Part shown: piece after piece, positions 26,845 through 35,368 of the stretch | Layout of the letters: each line of letters begins with the position of its first letter | Numbering within the stretch: the first letter of the stretch is position 1 | Assembly: GCF_000213055.1 (NCBI RefSeq) | Contig: NZ_CM001165.1 | Location: forward strand, 5,230,945-5,294,944 | Length of the DNA stretch: 64,000 nucleotides | Source of the DNA: Streptomyces sp. Tu6071 | Lineage (GTDB): Bacteria; Actinomycetota; Actinomycetes; Streptomycetales; Streptomycetaceae | Direction of reading: 5' to 3' | The notes under the pieces: generated by a model | The model's database searches: none | Told to the model about the DNA's origin: nothing | Seen by the model: only the letters and a program-made list of their open reading frames with translations | Made by a program: the position numbers and the translations under genes

Positions 26845-28121
26845 GCCAGGTGCTCCCTGTTGTGCGCGATCAGCTCGTCCGTGAGCTTTTCCGCGTACTC
26901 GATCTGGCCGACCAGTGGGTGCGCGAGGAGCGCCTTGAAGACGGCGTCGCGGCTGCCGTGCAGCGCCGCTTCGAGCGCCAGGTTCTCGTACGCCGTGGTG
27001 TGCGCGATGAGCCCGGCGTACAGCGGGTCGAGCGTGGGCACGGGCAGCGGGGTCGCCCCGGTCGCGTCGATGCTCGCCTGCACCTCGATGACGGCGTCGT
27101 CGGGGAGGAACGGGAGCGTGCCCTTGTTGAAGGTGTTGACGACCTGGTACGGCGAGCCGCCCGTCGCCATGCCGTCCGCCGAGCGGCCCAGCAGGCCGGC
27201 GGCGAGGTCGACGGCGGCCTCGGAGTAGAAGGCCCCGCCGCGCTTGGCGAGCAGCTCCGGCTTCACGTCGAGCTTCGGGTCCCCGTACAGCTCCAGGAGC
27301 TGCTTCTCCATCGCCGCGACCTCGGAGGCGCGGGTCGGCTTGGTGCGCTGCTCCCGCACGACGGCGTCGTGCTGGTAGTAGTACCGCAGGTAGTACGAGG
27401 GGACGACGCCGAGCCGCGTGACGACGTCGCTCGGCATGTGCAGGTCCTCGGCGATCGCGTCGAGGTGCTCGATGAGCAGCCTCGGCAGCACGTTCTCGCC
27501 CTCGGGGCCGCCGAGCCGGGCGCCCAGCTCCCACGTGAGGTGGTTGAGGCCGACGTGGTCGAGGTGGACCTCGGAGGGCGCCACGTCGAGGAACTTGGCG
27601 AACTTGCGCTGGAAACCGATCGCCACGTTGCACAGGCCGACCGCCTTGTGCCCGGCGGTGAGCAGGGCGCGCGTGACGATACCGACCGGGTTGGTGAAGT
27701 CGATGATCCACGCGTTCGGGTTGGTGCGGCGCACGCGCTCGGCGATGTCGAGGACGAGCGGCACGGTGCGCAGCGCCTTGGCGAGGCCGCCCGCGCCCGT
27801 CGTCTCCTGGCCGACGCAGCCGCACTCCAGCGGCCACGTCTCGTCCTGGTCGCGGGCCGCCTGGCCGCCGACGCGGAGCTGGAGGAGCACGGCGTCCGCG
27901 CCCTCGACACCCGCGTCCAGGTCGGAGGTGGTGACGATCTTGCCGGGGTGGCCCTGCTTGGCGAAGATGCGCCGGGCGAGGCCGCCGACGAGTTCCAGCC
28001 GCTCGGCCGCCGGGTCGACCAGGACCAGTTCCTCGATGGGCAGGGTGTCGCGCAGGCGGGCGAAGCCGTCGATGAGTTCGGGGGTATAGGTCGATCCGCC
28101 GCCGACCACGGTGAGCTTCAT
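26835..28121 (-). CDS. csnH: GH4 family glycosidase (6-phospho-beta-glucosidase type)
   Basis: 428 residues. The NAD-binding start MKLTVVGGGSTYTPELIDG and the later GLCNVAIGF (catalytic Cys), FTNPVGIVT and HVGLNHLTW (metal-binding His) identify glycoside hydrolase family 4, which uses NAD, a divalent metal and a redox elimination mechanism. It is annotated as 6-phospho-beta-glucosidase by family, but in this operon the natural substrate is more likely an amino-sugar disaccharide or its phosphate. ATG at 28121 is well placed behind the permease gene stop 28152 (30 bp). It overlaps the kinase gene by 10 bp. Confidence 0.9.
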   Translation of the reverse strand: MKLTVVGGGSTYTPELIDGFARLRDTLPIEELVLVDPAAERLELVGGLARRIFAKQGHPGKIVTTSDLDAGVEGADAVLLQLRVGGQAARDQDETWPLECGCVGQETTGAGGLAKALRTVPLVLDIAERVRRTNPNAWIIDFTNPVGIVTRALLTAGHKAVGLCNVAIGFQRKFAKFLDVAPSEVHLDHVGLNHLTWELGARLGGPEGENVLPRLLIEHLDAIAEDLHMPSDVVTRLGVVPSYYLRYYYQHDAVVREQRTKPTRASEVAAMEKQLLELYGDPKLDVKPELLAKRGGAFYSEAAVDLAAGLLGRSADGMATGGSPYQVVNTFNKGTLPFLPDDAVIEVQASIDATGATPLPVPTLDPLYAGLIAHTTAYENLALEAALHGSRDAVFKALLAHPLVGQIEYAEKLTDELIAHNREHLAWA

Positions 28122-28151
28122 TGGTTCTCAGCCCTTTGCTCGGGGCGGGCG

Positions 28152-29057
28152 TCAGCCCTTGACCCCGGTGAGAGTGACGCCTTCGACGAAGGCTTTCTGT
28201 GCGAAGAAGAAGACGATGACGACGGGCGCCATGATCAGCAGCGTGGCCGCCATCGTCATGTTCCAGTTCACGGCGTGAGCGCTCTTGAAGGATTCGAGTC
28301 CGTAGCTGAGCGTCCAGGCGCCGGGGTTCTGCGCCGCGTAGATCTGCGGGCCGAAGTAGTCGTTCCAGCAGTAGAAGAACTGGAAGAGGGCCACGGCGGC
28401 GATCCCGGGCTTGGCCATCGGGACGATGACCTTGACGAGGGTCTTGAACTCGCCGCAGCCGTCCACCCGCGCCGACTCCATGTACTCCTTCGGGATCGTC
28501 AGCAGGAACTGGCGGAGCAGGAAGATCGAGTACGCGTCGCCGAAGGCCATCGGGATGATGAGCGGCCACAGAGAGCCGGAGAGGTGGAACTGCTGCGCCC
28601 ACACGAGGTACATCGGGATCACGATGACCTGCGGGGGCAGCATCATCGTCGAGATCACCATGATCATCGCCGTCTTGCGGCCCCGGAAGCGGAACTTCGC
28701 GAGGGCGTAGGCGACGGGCACGGAGGAGCACACCGTGAAGAAGGTGCCGGCCACCGCGTAGATGATCGAGTTCTTCCACCAGGTCAGGAACCCGTCGGTG
28801 TGGAAGACCTTCGAGTAGTTGTCCCAGTGCCAGGAGCTGGGCCACAGGTCGCCGCTCATCGCCTGGCTGTCGCTCATCACCGAGGTCAGGAAGACGAAGA
28901 CGAACGGCAGGATGAACAGGAGCGCCACGGCGATCGCGACGGTGTGCACGGCGATGAAGTTGAGCGCCTTCTTGCGCTTGCCCGCACGCGGCGCGCGAGC
29001 CGTCCCCGTGTCCCCGGCGGTCGCCTGGAGCGGCGGGTTCAAAGTGGTCGAGGTCAT
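28152..29057 (-). CDS. csnG: Carbohydrate ABC transporter permease (MalG type)
   Basis: 301 residues with six predicted membrane helices and the EAA-loop region ARVDGCGEFKTLVKVIVPMAKP that docks to the ATPase (MsiK-like subunit, encoded elsewhere in Streptomyces). The N-terminal 30 residues are cytosolic, RKALN region followed by helix 1. It starts 3 bp after the stop of the MalF-type gene. It imports oligosaccharides delivered by the binding lipoprotein two genes upstream; by synteny to csnG the sugars are chitosan oligosaccharides. Confidence 0.9.
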   Translation of the reverse strand: MTSTTLNPPLQATAGDTGTARAPRAGKRKKALNFIAVHTVAIAVALLFILPFVFVFLTSVMSDSQAMSGDLWPSSWHWDNYSKVFHTDGFLTWWKNSIIYAVAGTFFTVCSSVPVAYALAKFRFRGRKTAMIMVISTMMLPPQVIVIPMYLVWAQQFHLSGSLWPLIIPMAFGDAYSIFLLRQFLLTIPKEYMESARVDGCGEFKTLVKVIVPMAKPGIAAVALFQFFYCWNDYFGPQIYAAQNPGAWTLSYGLESFKSAHAVNWNMTMAATLLIMAPVVIVFFFAQKAFVEGVTLTGVKG

Positions 29058-29060
29058 GGG

Positions 29061-30104
29061 TCAGTCCTCCGTCAGCAGGCCGGTGCTCTTGCGCATGAGC
29101 AGCAGGGTGACGGCCATGGCGATGGCGAAGAGCACGAGCGAGAGCACGCACGCGGCGCCGGTGTTGAAGTTCTGGAAGCCCATCGAGTAGACGAGCTGGG
29201 GGACCGTGATGGTCGAGTGGTCCGGGTAGCCGGGCTGGATGACCGAACCGGGGCCGATGTTGACGCCGGAGGCGAGCTTCCCCGCGACGAGCGCCTGCGT
29301 GTAGTACTGCATCGTCTGCACGACGCCCGTGACCACGGCGAACATCACGATCGGCGTGATCGAGGGCCACGTCACGTAGCGGAACTTGCTGATCGCGTTC
29401 GCGCCGTCCAGCTCGGCCGCCTCGTACTGCTCCTTCGGCACGTCGAGCAGCGCCGCCATGAAGATGACCATCAGGTCGCCGATGCCCCACAGCGAGAGCA
29501 TCACGAGCGAGGGCTTCGACCAGTGCGGGTCGTTGAACCACGTCGGCGCGTCGATGCCGAGGTGGCCGAGCAGCTCGTTGACCGGACCCGTGGACGGGTT
29601 GAGCAGGAAGACGAAGGCGACCGTGGCCGCGACGGGCGGGGCGAGGTACGGCAGGTAGAAGATGGTCCGGAAGATGCCGACCCCGGACTTGATCTTCGTG
29701 ACGAGCAGCCCGATGCCGAGTCCGAAGACCACCCGCAGCGCCACCATGACCACGACGAGCCACAGCGTGTTCCACAGCGAGGGGCCGAAGAGCGGCATCT
29801 GCGTGAACACGTACTTCCAGTTCTTCAGCCCCACGAAGGTCGGGGACTTGATCTGGTTGTAGTGCATGAACGAGAAGTAGACGGTCGCTATCAGCGGATA
29901 AGCGAAGAAGACCGAGAAGCCGATGAGCCACGGGGAGAGGAATCCGACCGTGCGCAGTCGCGCGCGGTTCTTCTTGCGGCGCAGGGGCGCGCTGTCGCGG
30001 GGCGTGCCGTTCTTCCGGAGCGTGCCGCCCTCGGAGCCGTCGCCCGCGCCGCCGCTCGTGCCGTCCTTGGTGCCGGCGCGTCCGGCCGGGAAGGAGAGTG
30101 CCAT
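29061..30104 (-). CDS. csnF: Carbohydrate ABC transporter permease (MalF type)
   Basis: 347 residues with six predicted membrane helices after a roughly 45-residue basic/Ser/Gly-rich cytosolic head. The EAA loop (AAELDGANAISKFRYVTWPS) lies near 235-255. It forms a heterodimer with the MalG-type subunit 3 bp downstream, and no ATPase gene is in the operon, as is common for streptomycete sugar importers that share MsiK. It begins 11 bp after the stop of the binding-protein gene. Confidence 0.9.
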   Translation of the reverse strand: MALSFPAGRAGTKDGTSGGAGDGSEGGTLRKNGTPRDSAPLRRKKNRARLRTVGFLSPWLIGFSVFFAYPLIATVYFSFMHYNQIKSPTFVGLKNWKYVFTQMPLFGPSLWNTLWLVVVMVALRVVFGLGIGLLVTKIKSGVGIFRTIFYLPYLAPPVAATVAFVFLLNPSTGPVNELLGHLGIDAPTWFNDPHWSKPSLVMLSLWGIGDLMVIFMAALLDVPKEQYEAAELDGANAISKFRYVTWPSITPIVMFAVVTGVVQTMQYYTQALVAGKLASGVNIGPGSVIQPGYPDHSTITVPQLVYSMGFQNFNTGAACVLSLVLFAIAMAVTLLLMRKSTGLLTED

Positions 30105-30115
30105 GGTTCGCTGCC

Positions 30116-31537
30116 TCAGTTCTCGGACTGGAGGTTGTCGGCGTCGATCTGGTGGTCCAGGTCCTCAAGCCCCTTCTTGAGGTTGTGGACCTTGCCCTCC
30201 TCGACCGAGTACGAGAAATCCTGGAGGGAGGTGATGTACTGCCCGCCGTTGTTGGAGGGCGGGATCGCCTGGCTGTCGGGGTTCTGGGCGATCTTGATGA
30301 ACTGCTGGAAGGACGGGTCCGCGTCGAGCTTCGGCGACTTGAGCGCCGCGAAGGTCGAGGGCACGTTGTGGATCGCGTTGGCGAAGTCCACGACCTGCTC
30401 GGTGTCCGTGGTCAGGTACCTGACCAGCTCGAAGGCCGCGTTCTGGTGCTTGCTGCTGTGCGCCACGCCCGCGACGGTCCCGGTCAGGTAGCCGCGCCCG
30501 TAGGTCTCGGCCTGGTCGTCCGGTACGGGGAGCGGGGCGACACCCCAGTCGAACTTCGCCTTCGCGTCGTCGAGCATGAGACCGCGCCACTCGCCGTCGA
30601 GGTGCATCGCGAGCTTCTGCGTGAGGAAACCGTTCTGCGCGGACATCTCGTCGCCGAAGGAACCGCGCAGGCGCTCCAGCTTCCCGTAGCCGCCCTGCGC
30701 CTTGGAGATGTCGTCCATCGCCTTGAAGAAGGCGTAGGTCTTCGGCTCCTCGGCGAGCTGGGCCTTGCCCTTCTTGGTGAAGTACTCCGGGCCCCACTGC
30801 GCGAACATCCGGTCGGGGCTGTTCTGGTACAGACGGAAGTTGGGCATGAAACCGGCACGCTTGAGCGTCCCGTTGGAGTTCTTCTCGGTGAGCTTGGCGG
30901 CGTCCGCCTTCATCTCCGAGATCGTGTGCGGGGGCCGGGAGATCCCGGCGGCCTTGAAGAGGTCCTTGTTGTAGTACATCCCGTACGCGTCGGCGAGCAG
31001 CGGCAGGGCGCACTGCGTGCCCTCGTACTGCGTGTAGTCGAGCAGCGTCTTCGGGAAGACCTTGTTCTTGTCGATGCCGTTCTTCTTCATGAACGGATCG
31101 AGATCGGCCCACATGCCCGAGGAGCAGTACTGCCCCACGTTGTTGGTCGTGAACGAGGTCACGACGTCGGGGGCCTTCGAACCACCGGCGCGCAGCGCCT
31201 GGTTGATCGTCTCGTCGCTGACGTTGCCGGTCGCCTGCACGTGGATGTTCGGGTGCAGCTTCTCGAAACGGGCGATCGAGTCGTTGATCGCCTTGACCTC
31301 GCCGGGCGCCGACCAGCCGTGCCAGAACTTGATCGTGACGGGCTTGGTCGGGTCGTCGTCCGCGCTGCCCGTGCTCGGGTTCGCGCAGCCGGTCAGGACG
31401 AGCGCGGCGCTCGCGAGCCCGGCGAGCGGGATCACGGCACGGCGCCGGGTCCTCGCGGCGGTCGTACGGGCGAGGGGGCCTGCGGAGGCCGTCCGTGCGG
31501 CCTTCGGCCGGGGGACGGGTATGCGCCAACGCGGCAT
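30116..31537 (-). CDS. csnE: Sugar-binding lipoprotein of the csn-like ABC transporter
   Basis: 473 residues from ATG (MPRWRIPVP) with GAAGGAAG upstream. A signal with RRR and a lipobox LTGC (Cys51) anchors it to the outside of the membrane. The mature part is a family-1 solute-binding protein: VTIKFWHGWSAPGEVKAIND, YTQYEGTQCALPLLADAYGM and EWRGLMLDDAKAKFDWGVAP. It captures oligosaccharides and hands them to the two permeases. The start sits 295 bp after the regulator gene, with a palindromic element in between, so it may have its own promoter. Confidence 0.9.
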   Translation of the reverse strand: MPRWRIPVPRPKAARTASAGPLARTTAARTRRRAVIPLAGLASAALVLTGCANPSTGSADDDPTKPVTIKFWHGWSAPGEVKAINDSIARFEKLHPNIHVQATGNVSDETINQALRAGGSKAPDVVTSFTTNNVGQYCSSGMWADLDPFMKKNGIDKNKVFPKTLLDYTQYEGTQCALPLLADAYGMYYNKDLFKAAGISRPPHTISEMKADAAKLTEKNSNGTLKRAGFMPNFRLYQNSPDRMFAQWGPEYFTKKGKAQLAEEPKTYAFFKAMDDISKAQGGYGKLERLRGSFGDEMSAQNGFLTQKLAMHLDGEWRGLMLDDAKAKFDWGVAPLPVPDDQAETYGRGYLTGTVAGVAHSSKHQNAAFELVRYLTTDTEQVVDFANAIHNVPSTFAALKSPKLDADPSFQQFIKIAQNPDSQAIPPSNNGGQYITSLQDFSYSVEEGKVHNLKKGLEDLDHQIDADNLQSEN

Positions 31538-31776
31538 GGCTGGCTTCCTTCGTGGGACGGGGATACGGGGGAGAGGCGGGGGGTCCGTCCGACCGGCCCG
31601 GTGGGAGTGGGGGTGGGGCGGGTCTCGCGGGTGCTGCGGGGTGCTGCCGGTCGTGCGGGCTGTGCGGGTACGGGTCGTGCGGGTGCGGACTGGTGGCCGG
31701 GGCCCGTCCGGGCTGGACGGGGGAGTCTCCTCGGGCGGGCCCCGGCGGTCGGTGAGCGGGCGGGGGAGGCGCTTTC

Positions 31777-31794
31777 GGTGAACAAGTGTCCACC
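31777..31794. promoter_or_regulatory. Palindromic operator candidate in the regulator-lipoprotein gap
   Basis: GGTGAACAAGTGTCCACC fits the dyad GGTGnACAnnTGTnCACC, with 14 of 18 bases in paired positions. It lies 240 bp before the lipoprotein gene start and 39 bp downstream of the regulator stop on the minus strand. Confidence 0.5.
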
Positions 31795-31820
31795 GCAAGA
31801 TCGGCGCTCTCATCCCGCTC

Positions 31821-31838
31821 GGTGAACAGTTGTCAACT
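31821..31838. promoter_or_regulatory. Second, weaker copy of the same operator
   Basis: GGTGAACAGTTGTCAACT shares GGTGAACA and TGTC with the site at 31777 and starts exactly 44 bp from it. It also contains the perfect dyad CAGTTG-t-CAACTG (31827-31839), and it overlaps the last codons and stop of the regulator gene. Confidence 0.4.
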
Positions 31839-33017
31839 GGTGTCGAAGACGGCGTCGCGGGCCTGTTCGAGCGCGATGTGCAGGGCCCCGACGAGGATCG
31901 GGTCGCCCTCCAGCTCACTGATGCGCAGCAGCGGCCTGGGCAGCGCGAGCCCGGTCAGCTCCGCCTCGACGCGCGTGCGCAGCTCCTCGCCGCCCGCCTC
32001 CGCGACCTGCCCGGAGAGCACGACGAGTTCGGGATCGACCACGGCGACGACCGCCGCTATCCCGGTGGCGAGCCGCCGCGCGATCTCGTCGAGCACGGCG
32101 GGCACGGTGAGCGCCTCGGCGAGCGGCGCGTCGCCCGCGAGGGCCCGTACCGCCGGAACGGATACGAGGCTCTGGAGGCCGCCGCCCCCGTCGTCCCCGG
32201 CGGTCGCGCCCTCGCCGCCGCGCGCGAGCGGGGCACCGGGCAGCGGCATGTAGCCGATCTCGCCCGCGCCGCCCGTCGCGCCGCGCAGGAGCGTGCCGCC
32301 GAGCACGATCGCGGCGCCGACGCCGCGGTCCACCCAGGCGAGCACGAAGTCGTCGTGGTCCTGCGCCGCGCCCTGGTACTGCTCGGCGAGCGCCGCGAGA
32401 TTGACGTCGTTCTCGATCCGTACGGGCGTGCCGATCTCCTCGGTCAGCTCGGCGAGGAGCGTGCGGGAGTGCCAGCCGGGCAGGTGCGGCGCGTAGCGCA
32501 GCTCGCCGCTGACCGGGTCGAGCGCCCCCGGCGTGCCGATCACGGTGTGGTGGAGGCGGTCGGCGCGCAGGCCGGCCTCGGCGAGCGCGGCCTCGACGGC
32601 TTCGTGCACGAGCTGCGCGGTCCGGTTGCGTACGTCCTCGGCGACCGCGTCGGCCTCGACGCGCCCGCGCCCGACGACCCGGCCCGTGACATCGGCCACG
32701 ACGGCGCTGATCCCGGTGTGCCCGACGCTCAGCGCGGCGACGTGCGCCGCGCTCGGGTCGACCTCGTACAGCAGTGCCTTGGGGCCCGGCCTGCCGCTCT
32801 CGCTCCCGCTGCTGCGCACGAGCCCGGCGGTTTCGAGCCGCGCGAGCAACTGCGAGGTCGTCGGCTTCGAGAGCCCGGTCAGCTCTCCTATCCGGGTCCG
32901 GGTGAGCGGCCCGTGCAGGACGAGCAGGTCGAGAGCGGCGCGGTCGTTCATCGCGCGCAGGACGGCGGGGGTGCCGGGCGTCGCGGCCGGGGTGCCGGGG
33001 GTGGTGCTGGAAGCCAT
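31833..33017 (-). CDS. csnR: ROK-family repressor of the csn-like operon
   Basis: 394 residues from ATG (MASSTTPGTP). The N-terminal winged helix (DLLVLHGPLTRTRIGELTGL then SKPTTSQLLARLETAGLV) is followed by the ROK fold: DVTGRVVGRGRVEAD, IENDVNLAALAEQY and a metal/sugar-binding GGAGEIGYMPL. It would bind chito-oligosaccharide-derived ligands and repress the operon. CsnR of Streptomyces is a ROK repressor heading an identical gene order. An upstream in-frame start at 33062 exists, but it abuts the palindrome and has no ribosome site. The chosen start has only weak GGTCGCAGG. Confidence 0.88.
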   Translation of the reverse strand: MASSTTPGTPAATPGTPAVLRAMNDRAALDLLVLHGPLTRTRIGELTGLSKPTTSQLLARLETAGLVRSSGSESGRPGPKALLYEVDPSAAHVAALSVGHTGISAVVADVTGRVVGRGRVEADAVAEDVRNRTAQLVHEAVEAALAEAGLRADRLHHTVIGTPGALDPVSGELRYAPHLPGWHSRTLLAELTEEIGTPVRIENDVNLAALAEQYQGAAQDHDDFVLAWVDRGVGAAIVLGGTLLRGATGGAGEIGYMPLPGAPLARGGEGATAGDDGGGGLQSLVSVPAVRALAGDAPLAEALTVPAVLDEIARRLATGIAAVVAVVDPELVVLSGQVAEAGGEELRTRVEAELTGLALPRPLLRISELEGDPILVGALHIALEQARDAVFDTS

Positions 33018-33065
33018 CGCCTGCGACCCGCCCTTCGGGGTTCCTGACCTTCCCCACAGCATTGT

Positions 33066-33080
33066 TAGGAAGGTTTCCTA
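33066..33080. promoter_or_regulatory. CsnR-type palindromic operator
   Basis: TAGGAA-ggt-TTCCTA, a perfect 6-3-6 dyad 48 bp before the regulator start. I recall the CsnR box of chitosanase and csn-operon promoters as an AGGAAA/TTTCCT palindrome, which this resembles closely. Confidence 0.7.
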
Positions 33081-33222
33081 TCGGTGGCAGGAACTTAAAG
33101 GACGGGGGGACGGGAGTCAATAGCCGGGTTTCGGGAGGCGTGAGGGAGGGGAGGAGGGGGGCGAGGGTGGGGAATTGGCGTAATAGTCCGCGAATGCGGG
33201 CAAATCGCCCATGGGGGTGTGA

Positions 33223-33654
33223 ATGGCGCGCTGGCCGGTCTCGGTAAAGGCCGTGACGCTGGACGCGAGGGACCGCGTCCTCCTCCTGCGCAACGAACGC
33301 GACGAGTGGGAACTCCCCGGCGGCCACCTCGACCCGGCCGACGCGGGCCCCGAAGCGGCGGTGGTGCGGGAACTGGGGGAGGAGGCGGGCTGGGGCGTGC
33401 GGCCGGTCGCCCTCCTGGACTCCTGGCTCTACGAGCCACTGCCGGGCCAACGGGTCCTGATCCTGACGTACGGCTGCCACCTGCTGACGCCCGACCAGGC
33501 TCCCGTACTGAGCATCGAGCACCGGGAGTTGGGGCTCTTCGCGGAGGGGGAGGTGGTGGGGCTGCGGATGCCGGAAGGGTACAAGCGGTCGGTGGCGCGG
33601 TGGTACGGGACCCTGCGGGCGCGCGCGGCGCAGGGGCCAGGGTCCGCCGCGTAA
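33223..33654 (+). CDS. Nudix hydrolase
   Basis: 143 residues from ATG. The Nudix helix ends RELGEEAGW with the preceding loop GGHLDPADAGPEAAVV, which is one residue longer than the consensus and has Asp in place of the usual first Glu; the catalytic Glu pair is intact. It should cleave a nucleoside diphosphate linked to another moiety, substrate unknown. It is divergent from the ROK regulator (205 bp) and converges on the cellulase gene. Upstream sequence is purine-rich and no strong ribosome site is visible. Confidence 0.82.
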   Translation: MARWPVSVKAVTLDARDRVLLLRNERDEWELPGGHLDPADAGPEAAVVRELGEEAGWGVRPVALLDSWLYEPLPGQRVLILTYGCHLLTPDQAPVLSIEHRELGLFAEGEVVGLRMPEGYKRSVARWYGTLRARAAQGPGSAA

Positions 33655-33730
33655 CGCATGGGCCGGGCCGACGCCGTACACCTCCCGTTCCGCGTGTGCG
33701 GCCCGGGAGCTGTCCGAGGTGGTACGGGCC

Positions 33731-33763
33731 CCGCCCCGAACCGGTGTCCCCGGTCCGGGGCGG
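33731..33763. terminator. Terminator between Nudix and cellulase genes
   Basis: Arms CCGCCCCG-ACCGG and CCGGT-CGGGGCGG flank a short loop, with a single unpaired base on each side, between two convergent stops. Confidence 0.6.
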
Positions 33764-33777
33764 CCCCCTTCGCCGAC

Positions 33778-35154
33778 TCAGCTCGTCGGGAAGTTGTCCG
33801 GGGTGCTGATGCGGGCCTTCAGCAAGGTTCCCGATTCCGTCAGGGTTCCCGCGCTCGCGTAGTCCGTGCCGTCGCACGTGCCCGGTTTCAGAGCCGCGCT
33901 TGATTCGGGGGCGTCGGAGAAGGTCCAGTTCGCGTAGCTGATCTGCTGCTGGTCGAGCAGGTCGAGCCAGGCCGTCGTGCTCGAACGGTCCAGATCGCCG
34001 CCGCCCGTCGCGCTCACCGTGCCGAACTCCGTGACGAAGAGCGGCAGCCGGGACGCCGCCCGGTTCACCGTCGTGCGGTAGTTGTCCTTGTGGCTCGCGG
34101 CGTAGAAGTGGAAGGCGTACATGATGTTGCTCGCGTTGACCGGGTTGTTGACGATCTCGTTCTCGTCCGAGCCGTCCGAGACCCCGAGCGAGGACCAGCC
34201 GCGCGTGCCGACGATGACGACCGCGTCCGGGTCGGCGGCGCGGATCACCGGGATGACCTGCTCCGCGTAGTTCTTGATGGCCTGCCAGCTCACGCCGTTC
34301 GGCTCGTTGGCGATCTCGTAGATCACGTTCTTCTTGTTCGCGTTGCGTGCCGCCACCGAGGCGAAGAACGTCTTCGCCCGCTCCAGGTTGTAGTTGGGGT
34401 CGCCCGGCGTGAGCGTGTGGAAGTCGATCAGGGCGTACATCCCGCGCGCCTCGGCCTCGTCCACGAGCGAGTTGACGCGGGCCGTGAAGGCGGCCGGGTC
34501 GGTCTCGTAGCCGTCCTCCTGCACGTACATCGCGATGCGGAGCAGATCCGCCTTCCAGTCCTTCGCGAGCGCGTCGAGCGAGGCGGGGTTGTAGCACTTG
34601 CTGAACCACTGGATGCCGTGCGTGCTCATGCCGCGCAGCTGGATGGGACGGTCGTACTGGTTGCACAGGTGCGTGCCGCAGACATGGAGCTGTCCGTTCG
34701 TGGCGACGGGCGTTCCGGTGCCGCCTGGCTGTTCCCCTCCTCCGCCCGTCGAGCCGGTGCAGGCCACGCCGTTGAGGGCGAACGAGGTGGGAGCGGGGTT
34801 CGCGCCGCTGAAGGCGCCGACGTAGCCGAGGTCGGCGGAGGCGCCGGTCGCGAGCGTGCGGTTCCAGTCGGTGTTCGTGACGCCGGCCGTCGCGCCGGAC
34901 TGCGACCACGTACCGTTCCAGCCCTGCACCACCTTCTGGCCCGTGCCGGGGAGCGAGAAGCTGAGCTTCCAGCCGGTCACCGGGTCGCCGAGGTTGGTCA
35001 CCCTGACCGTGGCCTGGTAGCCGTCCTGCCACTGATTGCTGACGCTGTACTCAACCTTGCAGCCGGCGGCGGCCGACGCCGGCGAGCCGGTCAGGGCGGT
35101 GAGCCCGAGCGCCATCGCGCAGGCCGCGAGCACGGCCATGAGGCGTTTCACCAT
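33778..35154 (-). CDS. Secreted GH5 endoglucanase with N-terminal CBM2
   Basis: 458 residues from ATG (MVKRLMAVL) after AGGAGG. A signal peptide (about 1-28) is followed by a family 2 carbohydrate-binding module, about 30-130 (CKVEYSVSNQWQDGYQATV, WSQSGATAG, the last Cys in VACTGS), with its paired Cys. A short Gly-rich linker (GGGGEQPGGTG) leads to the GH5 domain, where the acid/base Glu284 (YEIANEPNG) and nucleophile Glu376 (FVTEFGTVS) are intact. It hydrolyses cellulose outside the cell. A CebR-like box lies 38 bp before the start, so induction by cello-oligosaccharides is expected. Confidence 0.95.
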   Translation of the reverse strand: MVKRLMAVLAACAMALGLTALTGSPASAAAGCKVEYSVSNQWQDGYQATVRVTNLGDPVTGWKLSFSLPGTGQKVVQGWNGTWSQSGATAGVTNTDWNRTLATGASADLGYVGAFSGANPAPTSFALNGVACTGSTGGGGEQPGGTGTPVATNGQLHVCGTHLCNQYDRPIQLRGMSTHGIQWFSKCYNPASLDALAKDWKADLLRIAMYVQEDGYETDPAAFTARVNSLVDEAEARGMYALIDFHTLTPGDPNYNLERAKTFFASVAARNANKKNVIYEIANEPNGVSWQAIKNYAEQVIPVIRAADPDAVVIVGTRGWSSLGVSDGSDENEIVNNPVNASNIMYAFHFYAASHKDNYRTTVNRAASRLPLFVTEFGTVSATGGGDLDRSSTTAWLDLLDQQQISYANWTFSDAPESSAALKPGTCDGTDYASAGTLTESGTLLKARISTPDNFPTS

Positions 35155-35191
35155 GTTCCTCCTGTCGTCCCCAGGGGAAGGAGCGGTACTA

Positions 35192-35205
35192 CGGGAGCGC
35201 TCCCA
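35192..35205. promoter_or_regulatory. CebR-like operator of the cellulase gene
   Basis: CGGGAGCGCTCCCA (plus strand) matches the CebR consensus TGGGAGCGCTCCCA in 13 of 14 positions. It ends the typical distance before a cellulase start, 38 bp from the ATG. CebR represses cellulases until cellobiose is present. Confidence 0.85.
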
Positions 35206-35368
35206 AAGCGCGGCGGACCGCCGCGTCGGTCGGAGAACGTACCTCGGGGGAGGAGGGGCGTACAGGTGCATGACAAGCCAAGTGAGGTGCGGCAATTCAT
35301 GTGTGATACACGGGAGTTGGGCGGCCGGGGCGACCGGACTCGCACAGTCCTGAGGGCCCCGCGCCCCC

